From positions 1 to 64,000 of the forward strand of contig NZ_PQSQ01000012.1 in the NCBI RefSeq assembly GCF_002920575.1: a DNA stretch of 64,000 nucleotides, written 5' to 3'. The notes beneath the pieces were generated by a model. It was not told where the DNA came from. It did no database searches and was given only the letters and a program-made list of their open reading frames with translations. Numbering within the stretch: the stretch's first letter is position 1; the number at the start of each line of letters is the position of its first letter. This stretch comes from Streptomyces sp. Ru73. GTDB lineage: Bacteria > Actinomycetota > Actinomycetes > Streptomycetales > Streptomycetaceae. This document shows, piece by piece, positions 42,414 through 51,840 of the stretch. The position numbers and the translations under genes are program-made.

Positions 42414-43886
42414 ATGTTCCTCGCCGCGGCCCCCACCCCAGCGCCACCACCGCACACCGGCGGACTGCTCGCGCTGATACCCGGCACCCCCGGTCTGCTC
42501 ACCGTCGCAGCGCTCGGCATCGCCCTGCTGCTCGTCCTCATCATCAAGGTCCGGCTGCAGCCCTTCGTCGCGCTGCTCGCCGTCTCCATCGCGGTCGGCC
42601 TGGCCGCCGGCCTCTCCGTCACCGAACTCTTCGGCACCGTCCAGAAGTCCGACGTCGTCTCGATGATCGAGAGCGGCATGGGCGGCATCCTCGGACACGT
42701 CGCCATCATCATCGGCCTGGGCACCATGCTCGGCGCGATCCTCGAGGTCTCCGGCGGCGCCGAGGTGCTGAGCGCCCGGCTGCTCCGCCTCTTCGGTGAG
42801 AAGCGCGCGCCCCTCGCGATGGGCCTGACCGGCCTGATCTTCGGTATCCCGGTCTTCTTCGACGTCGGCATCTTCGTGCTCGCGCCGATCGTCTACGCGG
42901 CCGCCAAGCGGTCCGGCAAGTCGGTCGTGCTCTACGCCATGCCGCTGCTGGCCGGCCTGTCCATGACCCACGCGTTCCTGCCGCCGCACCCGGGCCCGGT
43001 CGCCGCGGCGGGCCTGTTCAAGGTCGACCTCGGCTGGATCATCCTGATGGGCCTGCTCTGCGGCATCCCGGCCGTGCTGGCCGCCTGGGCGTACGCCGCG
43101 TGGATCGGCAAGCGGGTCTTCGTGCCCGTCCCGCAGGACATGGTCGAGGCCGCCGACGAGGCCAAGGCCGCGGTCGCGGCGGAGAAGGCGGCGGCGGGCA
43201 TCGCCGCCGACGAGAAGCCGGTGCCGCTGGGCACGGTGCTCGCCATCATCGGTACGCCGCTGATCCTCATCCTGCTGGCGACGTTCTCCTCCATCGCGCT
43301 GGCGCCGTCCTCCGGGCGCTCGGTCATCGAGTTCTTCGGGCACCCCTTCACCGCGCTGACCATCGCGCTGCTGCTCGCGTACTACCTGCTGGGCATCCGC
43401 CGCGGCTGGTCCCGCAAGTCCCTGGAGACGGTCTCCACCGCCTCCCTGAAGCCGGTCGGCAACATCCTGCTGGTCGTCGGCGCCGGCGGCATCTTCGGCG
43501 CGGTCCTCAAGGGCAGCGGCGTCGCGGACGCGCTCTCCGACACCTTCCACGACGTGGGCCTGCCGGTCATCGTGCTGGCCTGGCTGCTGTCCGTCGTGCT
43601 GCGGGTGGCCCAGGGCTCCGCCACGGTCGCCATCGTCACCACCGCCGGCATCGTCCTGCCCCTGGTCGAGGCCCAGCACCTCTCGCAGCCGCACCTGGCC
43701 CTGGTCATCATGGCCATCTCGGCGGGCTCGATCTTCGCCTCGCACGTGAACGACGGCGGCTTCTGGATGGTCGCGAAGTACTTCGGGATCTCCGAGCGGG
43801 ACACCCTCAAGACCTGGACGGTGCTGGAGTCCGTGCTCTCCGTCGCGGGCTTCGTGGTCGCCGCTCTGGTCAGTCTGGTGGTCTGA
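42414..43886 (+). CDS. GntP-family permease (gluconate / D-serine type)
   Basis: A 490-residue inner-membrane symporter of the gluconate permease family, with about 12-14 hydrophobic segments. Family sequence is seen in GLIFGIPVFFDVGIFVLAPI (near residue 140) and FLPPHPGPVAAAGLF. Members carry gluconate, related sugar acids or D-serine (DsdX). In this cluster a hexonate such as N-acetylglucosaminate or glucosaminate is a reasonable substrate, but D-amino acids cannot be excluded. An 11-base repeat CCCCCTGCCTG occurs twice (42372 and 42387) in the leader. GGAGTCCTGCC precedes the ATG. Confidence 0.9.
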   Translation: MFLAAAPTPAPPPHTGGLLALIPGTPGLLTVAALGIALLLVLIIKVRLQPFVALLAVSIAVGLAAGLSVTELFGTVQKSDVVSMIESGMGGILGHVAIIIGLGTMLGAILEVSGGAEVLSARLLRLFGEKRAPLAMGLTGLIFGIPVFFDVGIFVLAPIVYAAAKRSGKSVVLYAMPLLAGLSMTHAFLPPHPGPVAAAGLFKVDLGWIILMGLLCGIPAVLAAWAYAAWIGKRVFVPVPQDMVEAADEAKAAVAAEKAAAGIAADEKPVPLGTVLAIIGTPLILILLATFSSIALAPSSGRSVIEFFGHPFTALTIALLLAYYLLGIRRGWSRKSLETVSTASLKPVGNILLVVGAGGIFGAVLKGSGVADALSDTFHDVGLPVIVLAWLLSVVLRVAQGSATVAIVTTAGIVLPLVEAQHLSQPHLALVIMAISAGSIFASHVNDGGFWMVAKYFGISERDTLKTWTVLESVLSVAGFVVAALVSLVV

Positions 43887-43979
43887 CGCACCATTGCCTT
43901 ACCGCCCCGGCGCCCGGAGTATGTGCATGACAAGACCGGGGGGTGAAACCTCCGGTTCGCATATCGGAGAGGACCCCAC

Positions 43980-44879
43980 ATGCACAGACCTCTCAGCGGC
44001 GCTCTCGCCGGCGCCGTACTGGGCGCGGCCGCCCTCGTCGGCGCCGGGGCAGGGCCCGCCGTCGCCGACGCGCACCTGCCCGGCGGCGGCGGACAGCCCG
44101 TGGCACAGCAGGCGTCCCCGCACAAGGCGAAGCCCCTGGCGGGGGACTTCGCCGGGACGGTGGCGCTCAGCAACTGTTCGGGTTCGGTGGTGCGGCTGCC
44201 GGACTCGCAGGACACCGACAAGGCGCTGGTCCTCTCCAACGGCCACTGCCTGGAGTCGGGCATGCCGGGGGCCGGCGAGGTCATCGTCGACCAGCCGTCC
44301 AGCCGGAGCTTCACCCTCCTCAGCGCGACCGGCAGCAACAAGGGCACGGTCCGGGCGAGCAAGGTCGCGTACGCGACGATGACGGACACCGACGTCTCGC
44401 TCTACGAACTCACCTCGACCTACGCCGACATCCAGAAGAAGTACGGGATCAAGGCGCTGCAGCTGGCGACCGAGCACCCCGCCAAGGGCGCCTCGATCAA
44501 GGTCGTCTCCGGCTACTGGAAAAAGGTCTACTCCTGCGGCATCGACGGCTTCGCGCCGACGCTGAAGGAGGGCGAGTGGGCCTGGAAGGACTCGGTCCGC
44601 TACACCTCCGCCTGCCACACGATCGGCGGCACCTCGGGCTCGCCGGTGATCGACACCGCCACGGGCAAGGTCGCGGCCGTGAACAACACCCTCAACGAGG
44701 ACGGGGAGCGCTGCACCCTGAACAACCCCTGCGAGGTGGCCGCCGACGGCACGGTGACCGTGCACCAGGGCATCGGCTACGCCCAGGAGACGTACGGCAT
44801 ACCGAAGTGCTTCGGCACGGGCAACAAGCTCGACCTGGGCCGGGAGGGCTGCACCCTGCCGAAGCCGGCCGGCGAGTGA
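43980..44879 (+). CDS. Secreted trypsin-like serine protease
   Basis: A 299-residue S1-family protease with a signal peptide (MHRPLSGALAGAVLGAAALV, cleavage near AVADA, residue 30). The catalytic triad can be placed: His in LSNGHCLESG (near 83), Asp in MTDTDVSLYEL (near 138), Ser in IGGTSGSPVIDT (near 222). Pairs of cysteines (NCSG with GHC; YSCGI with TSACHT) suggest disulfides typical of exported proteases. A C-terminal CTLPKPAGE tail ends the protein. GAGAGGA lies upstream. The convergent gene is a chitinase, so this is a small region of exoenzymes. Confidence 0.88.
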   Translation: MHRPLSGALAGAVLGAAALVGAGAGPAVADAHLPGGGGQPVAQQASPHKAKPLAGDFAGTVALSNCSGSVVRLPDSQDTDKALVLSNGHCLESGMPGAGEVIVDQPSSRSFTLLSATGSNKGTVRASKVAYATMTDTDVSLYELTSTYADIQKKYGIKALQLATEHPAKGASIKVVSGYWKKVYSCGIDGFAPTLKEGEWAWKDSVRYTSACHTIGGTSGSPVIDTATGKVAAVNNTLNEDGERCTLNNPCEVAADGTVTVHQGIGYAQETYGIPKCFGTGNKLDLGREGCTLPKPAGE

Positions 44880-44916
44880 CGCCTCCCGCACGCCGCGCCG
44901 ACGGCTGAACGGAGCG

Positions 44917-44951
44917 GGGCCCGCCGCCGGCGGAAGGCCGGTGGCGGGCCC
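44917..44951. terminator. Hairpin between convergent protease and chitinase genes
   Basis: GGGCCCGCC (44917-44925) pairs with GGCGGGCCC (44943-44951); the inside partly continues as GCCGGC/GGCCGG. It lies 38 bases after the protease stop. Confidence 0.7.
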
Positions 44952-45015
44952 GTTCGCGGGCGGTGGGGTGACCCGCGGGTGTGGGGGGTGGCCGGGGGAG
45001 GCGGGTGACCGCCCG

Positions 45016-45996
45016 TCAGGAGAGGCCGTGCACGTGCTTGCCGACCTCGTTCGCGAAGGCGTCGCCGTTCGCCGCGTCCCAGTTGGTCGACCAGGTCATC
45101 GCGCCCCGCAGGCCGGGGTAGGTCTTCTCCGGCTTGAACGTGCCGCAGCCGGTGCCCTTGGTGAGACAGTCCAGCGCGGCGTTGACCACGGACGGTTCGA
45201 CGTATCCGCTGCCGGCCGCCTTCGGGGAGGCCGGTACGCCGATTCCGACCTGTGACGGATCCAGGCCGTTCTCCAGCTGGATACAGGCCAGCGAGGTGAG
45301 GAAGTCCACCGAACCCTGGCTGTAGGTCTTGCCGTCGCAGCCGTTCATCGAGCCGCTGTTGTAGTACTGCATGTTGACGACCGTGAGGAAGTCCTTGATG
45401 GCCAGCGCCGTCTTGAAGTACTCGTTCTGCGGGGACTGCATGTCGATGGTCTGCGGCGCCATCGTCACCACGAGGTCGTCGTGCGCGGCGTGCAGCGACT
45501 TCAGCGCCTTGGTCATGTAGGTGGAATTGAGGCCGTTCTCCAGGTCGATGTCGACGCCGTCGAAGCCGTATTCCGTCATCAGCTTCCCGACGGAATCCGC
45601 AAAGTTCTGCGCGGAGGCGTCGTCGGCGACCGAGACCGCGCCCTTCTCGCCGCCGACCGAGATGATCACGGACTTGCCGGCCGCCTGCTTGGCCTTGATG
45701 TCCGCCTTGAAGTTGGCCGCCGAGGAGTAGCCCAGCGCCGGGTCGAGGGTGAAGCCGACCTGGCCCGGCGTACCGGTGGCGTCGGCGAAGGCGACCGCGA
45801 TGATGTCGTACGCGTCGGGCACGTCCTTGAGTTTCTGGACGGTGGCGCCGTTGTCGAAGTTCTGCCAGTAGCCGGTGAGCGCATGGGCAGGTGGGGCGGC
45901 CTGGGCCGGCTGGACGGCGCCGGCCGCCGTCAGTCCGGCGGTGGTCAGCGCGGCGGCGGCCAGGCAGCCGAGCAGTCTCTTGGTGCGCGTGAACAT
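45016..45996 (-). CDS. Secreted GH18 chitinase
   Basis: A 326-residue secreted endo- or exochitinase that cuts beta-1,4 bonds of chitin. A signal peptide (MFTRTKRLLGCLAAAALTTA, cleavage near QAAPP, residue 33) leads into a single GH18 catalytic barrel. The catalytic DxxDxDxE motif is FDGVDIDLENG (near residue 150); SVGGEKGAVSV and VVNMQYYNSGSM are the second and substrate-binding strands. There is no carbohydrate-binding module, so it may act on soluble chitooligosaccharides. I chose the ATG at 45996 because the signal peptide starts there. A DasR-like site lies about 95 bases upstream. Confidence 0.92.
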   Translation of the reverse strand: MFTRTKRLLGCLAAAALTTAGLTAAGAVQPAQAAPPAHALTGYWQNFDNGATVQKLKDVPDAYDIIAVAFADATGTPGQVGFTLDPALGYSSAANFKADIKAKQAAGKSVIISVGGEKGAVSVADDASAQNFADSVGKLMTEYGFDGVDIDLENGLNSTYMTKALKSLHAAHDDLVVTMAPQTIDMQSPQNEYFKTALAIKDFLTVVNMQYYNSGSMNGCDGKTYSQGSVDFLTSLACIQLENGLDPSQVGIGVPASPKAAGSGYVEPSVVNAALDCLTKGTGCGTFKPEKTYPGLRGAMTWSTNWDAANGDAFANEVGKHVHGLS

Positions 45997-46615
45997 TCGT
46001 GAACGTGCGCGAACCACAACAGCCTCCGTGGGGGGAAGTCGGATGTTACGGAGTGCGCGCTCAGGGGCCCCTGTGTGCTGCCGTACAACGTGGTCCAGAC
46101 CAATGGTTCTGTCAAGAGCCCCGTACGAATGGGGAATTGATCGAGATCCCGTTCGGCGGCGGATTCCGCTGCCGCGGCCGTGAATTCCAAGTGCTTCCCG
46201 CTGCGCGGAGTTCCTTTCGGGAAAAGGGGTGGAATTCCGGCGGCGTCGCGGGGGCGCGAAGGGGGCGGAAAGGTGGTGAACAGGGCGTAATGACGAGGCT
46301 TTCCGCGGGTGTTGTGCGCCGGCACGGCGCAACTGAACGGGAGATAGCGCCACTTGTCGGGCATGGCGCGTAATGACCGGTGCGCACCTGCGGATGCACG
46401 TGCATTTGCGCGTTCCGCTTCGGCGGCCGTGGACAGATCACGGTTGATCGGTAAATGATCTCCGGAATGGTTACCGTGAGAGCGCTGTGGTGGCGGCCTC
46501 CGGAGCCGGGTAAGTGTTTTCTGATGACCGGTACGCGGCTAAAGTCTGCGGAAGACAGGACACCGCAGCGAGGGAAGTTGTGGAGCGAGTGACGTGGTGA
46601 AACGGGGACACACAC
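45997..46615. other. Regulatory spacer between chitinase and the pilus region
   Basis: 619 bases between divergent genes. The left part is the chitinase promoter (TTGACA on the minus strand at 46110-46115 and a dre-like palindrome at 46091-46102). The right part (46380-46610) is relatively AT-rich with promoter-like sequence before the zinc-ribbon gene, for example the direct repeat TGATC at 46445 and 46455. No coding region is supported. Confidence 0.6.
46091..46102. promoter_or_regulatory. DasR-type (dre) operator upstream of the chitinase gene
   Basis: TGGTCCAGACCA matches the core TGGTCTAGACCA of the Streptomyces DasR-responsive element at 11 of 12 positions, and also resembles the repeat of the S. 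plicatus chi63 promoter. It lies just downstream of a TTGACA -35 hexamer (minus strand). DasR releases such sites when glucosamine-6-phosphate accumulates. Confidence 0.65.
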
Positions 46616-47500
46616 ATGCCGACCGCGATAGCAGTCACCAGTCCTGATCTGGTGCTCGCGCCGCCCGACCGGATCACGCCCCCGGCGCACGTGCTCGGCC
46701 CCCCGGAACGCCAGTCGCTGGACGACGCCCTCTCCCAGATGCACTTCCTGCTGGAACAGCACGGCCACGTCCTCGTGGTCCACTCCCGCGCCGTGCCGCG
46801 GGAACACGTACGCCGCCTCCAGACCCTCCGCGCCGTCCTGGAGAGCGAGCGGGTCGCGCTCGTCAGCAGCGACCTGCCGCCGCTCGGCGTCGCCCTGCTG
46901 GTCCGTCAGTTACGCCAGCTCTCCGCCTGCGACGTGGGCCCCGGCGTCCTGGGCGCGGCCGCCCGGCTGCTCACGTACTACCTCCACGCCGGCGCGCTGC
47001 TGAACAGCGTGACCCGGCTCGACGCCGTGCCCGTCAGCCTCAAGGCGCACGCCAGGTCCTGGGTCCCCGGCTCGCAGTTCGCCGTGCTGGCCCACCCCGC
47101 CCCGCACTTGATCACGCCGGGCACGGAGGGCGCCCGGCTGCCGGGCCCCGAGTTCGCCACCGAGCTGACGGTGGCCCAGGGCCAGTTCACCTCCGAGTGG
47201 CTGCGTACCCTCGCCCGCCAGTGGTCCGTGCAGGCCGTGCGGCAGGCCGAGCTGCCCGCGGAGTCCGCGCGGTGGTGGGGCACCGGCCGGCTCACCGAGT
47301 TCGCGGCCGGCATCGCCGACACCGCCGTGCTCGCGCAGCTGGTGGCCTCCGTACAGCGCTTCCCCTGCCCCTGGTGCGGCCTGGAACTGATCGGTGACCG
47401 CTGCGCGTTCTGCGCCGCCTCCGCGCTCCCCGCCGAACCCGCCGCCCCCTCCGGCACCGCCGCTTCCGGCGGAGCCGGACCGTCCGGCCGGTCGCGGTAG
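46616..47500 (+). CDS. Zinc-ribbon protein upstream of the pilus genes, with a TTA codon
   Basis: A 294-residue soluble protein. The only clear motif is a C-terminal zinc ribbon (CPWCGLELIGDRCAFC, two CxxC pairs, near residues 245-260); the tail after it is Ala/Pro/Ser-rich and disordered. The N-terminal 230 residues are mostly helical with no known fold. Codon 99 is TTA (46910-46912), read only by the bldA tRNA, so full translation is probably limited to later growth stages. It lies upstream of the pilus operon in the same direction, 155 bases away, but a functional link is not proven. Confidence 0.7.
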   Translation: MPTAIAVTSPDLVLAPPDRITPPAHVLGPPERQSLDDALSQMHFLLEQHGHVLVVHSRAVPREHVRRLQTLRAVLESERVALVSSDLPPLGVALLVRQLRQLSACDVGPGVLGAAARLLTYYLHAGALLNSVTRLDAVPVSLKAHARSWVPGSQFAVLAHPAPHLITPGTEGARLPGPEFATELTVAQGQFTSEWLRTLARQWSVQAVRQAELPAESARWWGTGRLTEFAAGIADTAVLAQLVASVQRFPCPWCGLELIGDRCAFCAASALPAEPAAPSGTAASGGAGPSGRSR

Positions 47501-47655
47501 CGGCCATCCGGTGCGGCGGCCACAGTGGGCACATGGACGGATTACTCGGCGAGGGCGGTACACCGCCCGGTCACGGGTCCACCGCACCTGCGCGACCAGC
47601 ACGCCCCGTACCACCCCGCTCTCCGTAACCGCCCTGAACGAGGTAGTCCCCAGCC

Positions 47656-48360
47656 ATGAACTCACGCCAGCGCCGCGGCATCGTCCTGCTGCTCCTGTCG
47701 GTCCTGTGCGCATTCGGCGCCTTCGCGGGCGTCCTGTCGGTGATCAGCGACGTGGAGTCCAAGGTGGGCCCCGAGGTCACCGCCTATGAGCTCAAGGACG
47801 ACGTCGCCGCGTACAAGACCCTGCAGGCGGGGCAGTTCCGGCAGATCCGGATGCCCGAGCGCTGGCTGCCCAGAACGGCGGTACGGGACCTGGACCAGGT
47901 GGTGGGCAGGATCGCGGTCAATCCGCTGCGCAAGGGCTCGCTGCTGCAGACCGACATGGTCGCCGACCGGCCGGCGCTCCAGCCGGGCCAGCAGGAGATC
48001 GCGATCATGATCGACGCGGCGACCGGCGTGGCCGGCAAGATCACGCCAGGCGCCTCGGTCAACATCTACGCCACCTTCGCCGGCAAGGACGGCGACCCCG
48101 ACAGCTCCAAGGTCATCGTCAGCAACGCCAAGGTCATCGACGTGGGCCGGCTCACCCCGCTCAAGCCCAGGCCGGGCGAGGCGGCGAACGGCGGCGGCGA
48201 GGCCGTGCCGATCACCTTCGCGCTGAAGACCCCCGACGCGCAGCGCGTGGCGTACGCGGAGTCCTTCGCCACCCATGTACGCCTGGCGCTGGTCGCGCCG
48301 GGCAGCGACGCCACCATCCCGAAGGACCAGCGGGACTACACCCTGGCCGGGGACAAGTGA
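47656..48360 (+). CDS. cpaB: Flp pilus assembly protein CpaB/RcpC
   Basis: A 234-residue protein of the Tad machinery: one N-terminal membrane anchor (MNSRQRRGIVLLLLSVLCAF) followed by an outer SAF domain (about 45-110; RMPERWLPRTAVRDLDQVVG) and a beta-rich C-terminal domain (GQQEIAIMIDAATGVAGKI). CpaB/RcpC is thought to link the pilus channel to the cell wall. It opens the cluster, with an 8-base gap to the TadZ gene. No outer-membrane secretin is present, as expected for a Gram-positive. Confidence 0.85.
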   Translation: MNSRQRRGIVLLLLSVLCAFGAFAGVLSVISDVESKVGPEVTAYELKDDVAAYKTLQAGQFRQIRMPERWLPRTAVRDLDQVVGRIAVNPLRKGSLLQTDMVADRPALQPGQQEIAIMIDAATGVAGKITPGASVNIYATFAGKDGDPDSSKVIVSNAKVIDVGRLTPLKPRPGEAANGGGEAVPITFALKTPDAQRVAYAESFATHVRLALVAPGSDATIPKDQRDYTLAGDK

Positions 48361-48368
48361 GGTAACGG

Positions 48369-49667
48369 ATGGTCACACGAATCCTCCCGGCCGTCGGCGA
48401 CACCGAAGCCGCCCGCTCGGTGACGACGCTGCTGAGCCAGCTGCCGGACGCCGAACCCGCCGGGCCCGTCACCGACTCGACGCTGCTGCTCGACACCCTC
48501 GGGCAGCTCGCCGACGAGTCGGTCGCCGACCTGCCGGAGGTCGTCCTCGTCCACGAGCGCATCGGCCCGCTGCCGGCGCTGGAGCTGGTCCGCGAGGTGG
48601 CCCTCCGCTTCCCGGCGGTCGGCGTGGTGCTGCTGACCGCCGACACCGGGCCCGGGGTGTACTCCGCCGCCATGGACGCCGGCGCCCGCGGCGTCGTCGG
48701 GCTGCCCCTGTCGTACGACGAGCTCTCGGCCCGGCTGCAGGCCGCGTCCCACTGGGCGACCGGCGTGCGCCGCCACCTCACGGCCGACCCCGCGCTGCCG
48801 GCCGGCGCCGGCGGCACCGTCATCACGGTCAGCGGCGCCAAGGGCGGCGTCGGGACCACGACGCTCGCCGTGCAGCTGGCCCTCGCCGCCCGGTCGGTGG
48901 GCACTCAGGTGGCGCTGGTCGACATGGACCTGCAGAACGGCGACGTGGCGTCCTACCTCGACGTGCAGTTCCGCCGCTCGACGGCCGACCTGGCCGGCAT
49001 CAAGGACATCACCCCGCGCGTCCTGCAGGACGTGGTCATGCACCACGAGACGGGCCTCGGGCTGCTGCTCGCGCCGGCCGAGGGCGAGCGCGGCGAGGAG
49101 GTGGACGACCGGACCGCCCGGCAGATCGTCCACGCGCTGCGCAGCCGCTACCACGTGGTGATCGTCGACTGCGGCTCCCAGCTGACCGGCGCGAACGCCG
49201 CCGCCATAGAGATGGCCGACGGCGCGGTGCTGGTCGTCACCCCCGACGTGGTCACCGTACGGGCCGCCAAGCGCACCGTCCGCATGTGGGACCGGCTCCA
49301 GGTGCGCAAGGCCGAGGACACCCTCGCGGTGGTCAACCGGCACACCCGCGGCACGGAGATCCAGCCGCCGCTGGTCCAGCGGATCGTCGGCACCCCGGTG
49401 GCCCGTACGGCCGTGCCCGCCGGCTTCAAGGAACTGCAGCCCGCTGTCGACTCGGGCCGGATGCAGGACCTGGACGACCGCGGCACGGTCAAGCAGGCGA
49501 TGTGGGCGCTGGCCGGCGAACTGGGCCTGGGCCGGGGCCCGGAGGACGGCCCGGCCGGGCACGGCCGCAGCCGGCGCGGCCGGTACCGCAACGACCGCGG
49601 CTCCATCGGCTTCCGGCGGCGCCGCGGCGGTGCCCCGGCCGACGCCAGACCGGCAGGGGAGGGCTGA
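48369..49667 (+). CDS. TadZ/CpaE-type ATPase
   Basis: A 432-residue localisation ATPase of the Tad system. The N-terminal 130 residues resemble a response-regulator receiver without the full acid pocket (VGVVLLTADTGPGVYSAAMD). The middle is a ParA/MinD-like domain with the deviant Walker A motif SGAKGGVGTTTLAVQLALA (near 150-168) and VALVDMDLQNGDV. The last 40 residues are Arg/Gly-rich and likely disordered (GRSRRGRYRNDRGSIGFRRR). TadZ is reported to place the pilus machine in the cell. It lies 3 bases before the first TadE-like gene. Confidence 0.85.
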   Translation: MVTRILPAVGDTEAARSVTTLLSQLPDAEPAGPVTDSTLLLDTLGQLADESVADLPEVVLVHERIGPLPALELVREVALRFPAVGVVLLTADTGPGVYSAAMDAGARGVVGLPLSYDELSARLQAASHWATGVRRHLTADPALPAGAGGTVITVSGAKGGVGTTTLAVQLALAARSVGTQVALVDMDLQNGDVASYLDVQFRRSTADLAGIKDITPRVLQDVVMHHETGLGLLLAPAEGERGEEVDDRTARQIVHALRSRYHVVIVDCGSQLTGANAAAIEMADGAVLVVTPDVVTVRAAKRTVRMWDRLQVRKAEDTLAVVNRHTRGTEIQPPLVQRIVGTPVARTAVPAGFKELQPAVDSGRMQDLDDRGTVKQAMWALAGELGLGRGPEDGPAGHGRSRRGRYRNDRGSIGFRRRRGGAPADARPAGEG

Positions 49668-49670
49668 CCG

Positions 49671-50066
49671 ATGACGGCCTGGCGGGTACGTGCCGCGCGG
49701 CGCCTGCGACGGACGCGGGAGGACCGGGGGCAGGTGGCGGTCGAGTTCCTCGGCATGCTGCCGCTCGTCCTGGTCACCCTCGTGGTGCTGTGGCAGTGCG
49801 CGCTGGTCGGCTTCACGTACACGCTGGCCGGCAACGCCGCCGACCAGGCGGCGCGCGCGGGAGCCGCGGGCGGTGCGGGCGCGTGCGCGCGCGGCGGCCG
49901 GTCCGACCTGGGCGCCAGCTGGCGCGCCTCCGCGCGGATCGGCTGCGGCGAGGCCCCCGGCCTCTACCGGGCCCGGGTCACGCTGGCCGTACCGGTGCTC
50001 TTCCCCGGCGCCGTCGCCTTCCCGTTCCGGGTGACCGGCGAGGCCGCCGCCGCGAAGGAGGACTGA
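49671..50066 (+). CDS. TadE-like pseudopilin
   Basis: A 131-residue minor pilin. The prepilin cleavage motif is GQVAVEFLGMLPLVLVTLVV: cleavage after Gly near residue 23 leaves a conserved Glu at mature position 5. One hydrophobic helix follows, then an outer domain with a cysteine pair (GACARGG and GCGEAPG). It would be processed by the prepilin peptidase at 60372 and inserted by TadB/TadC. It overlaps functionally with the next gene, a second TadE. Confidence 0.85.
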   Translation: MTAWRVRAARRLRRTREDRGQVAVEFLGMLPLVLVTLVVLWQCALVGFTYTLAGNAADQAARAGAAGGAGACARGGRSDLGASWRASARIGCGEAPGLYRARVTLAVPVLFPGAVAFPFRVTGEAAAAKED

Positions 50067-50069
50067 CCC

Positions 50070-50446
50070 ATGGGCGTGCGCACCGGACGGCGGGGCGACC
50101 GGGGACAGACGGTCGTGGAGTTCATCGGCATGCTGCCGGTCCTGATCCTGGTCGGCCTGGCCCTGGTCCAGTTCGGCATCGCCGCGTACGCGATCCAGCA
50201 GACCGGCACGGGCGCGCGGGCCGCGGCCCGCACCGCGGGGCTGGACGAGCCGGAGATCGGTTACGCCGAGGCGGGGAAGGCCGCGATGAGCGGCTGGATC
50301 GCCGACGGGGCCGCCTTCACGGAACGGGCCGGGCCGGACGGGGTGACCGTCACCGCGCGGGTGCCGATCCCCTCGATCATCCCGTTCGTGGACCTCGGCG
50401 CCACCTCGAAGACCGTGACCATGCCGCGTACGAAGGAGTCGGCACC

Positions 50447-50450
<4 letters not shown>
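50070..50450 (+). CDS. TadE-like pseudopilin, second copy
   Basis: A 126-residue protein with the same plan as its neighbour: basic N-terminus MGVRTGRRGDR, cleavage motif GQTVVEFIGMLPVLILVGLA with Glu at mature position 5, one helix and an outer domain (GPDGVTVTARVPIPSIIPFV). The stop overlaps the start of the tadA gene (ATGA). Minor pilins of this type may start or regulate pilus assembly. A GGAGG in the end of the previous gene provides the ribosome site. Confidence 0.85.
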
Positions 50451-51793
<1,343 letters not shown>

Positions 51794-51840
51794 CCTCTCC
51801 GCCCGTCCCCGTCCCCCTTCCGGAGGAAGCCCCCGCCACC

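Noticed and set aside
41760..43745. A 661-codon minus-strand frame
   Set aside because: Antisense to the permease; aspartate/glutamine/glycine-rich with no domain.
36709..43886. A plain D-serine catabolic operon
   Set aside because: It does not explain the PfkB kinase or its KDG-kinase-like motif. I keep it as the main alternative, not as the preferred reading.
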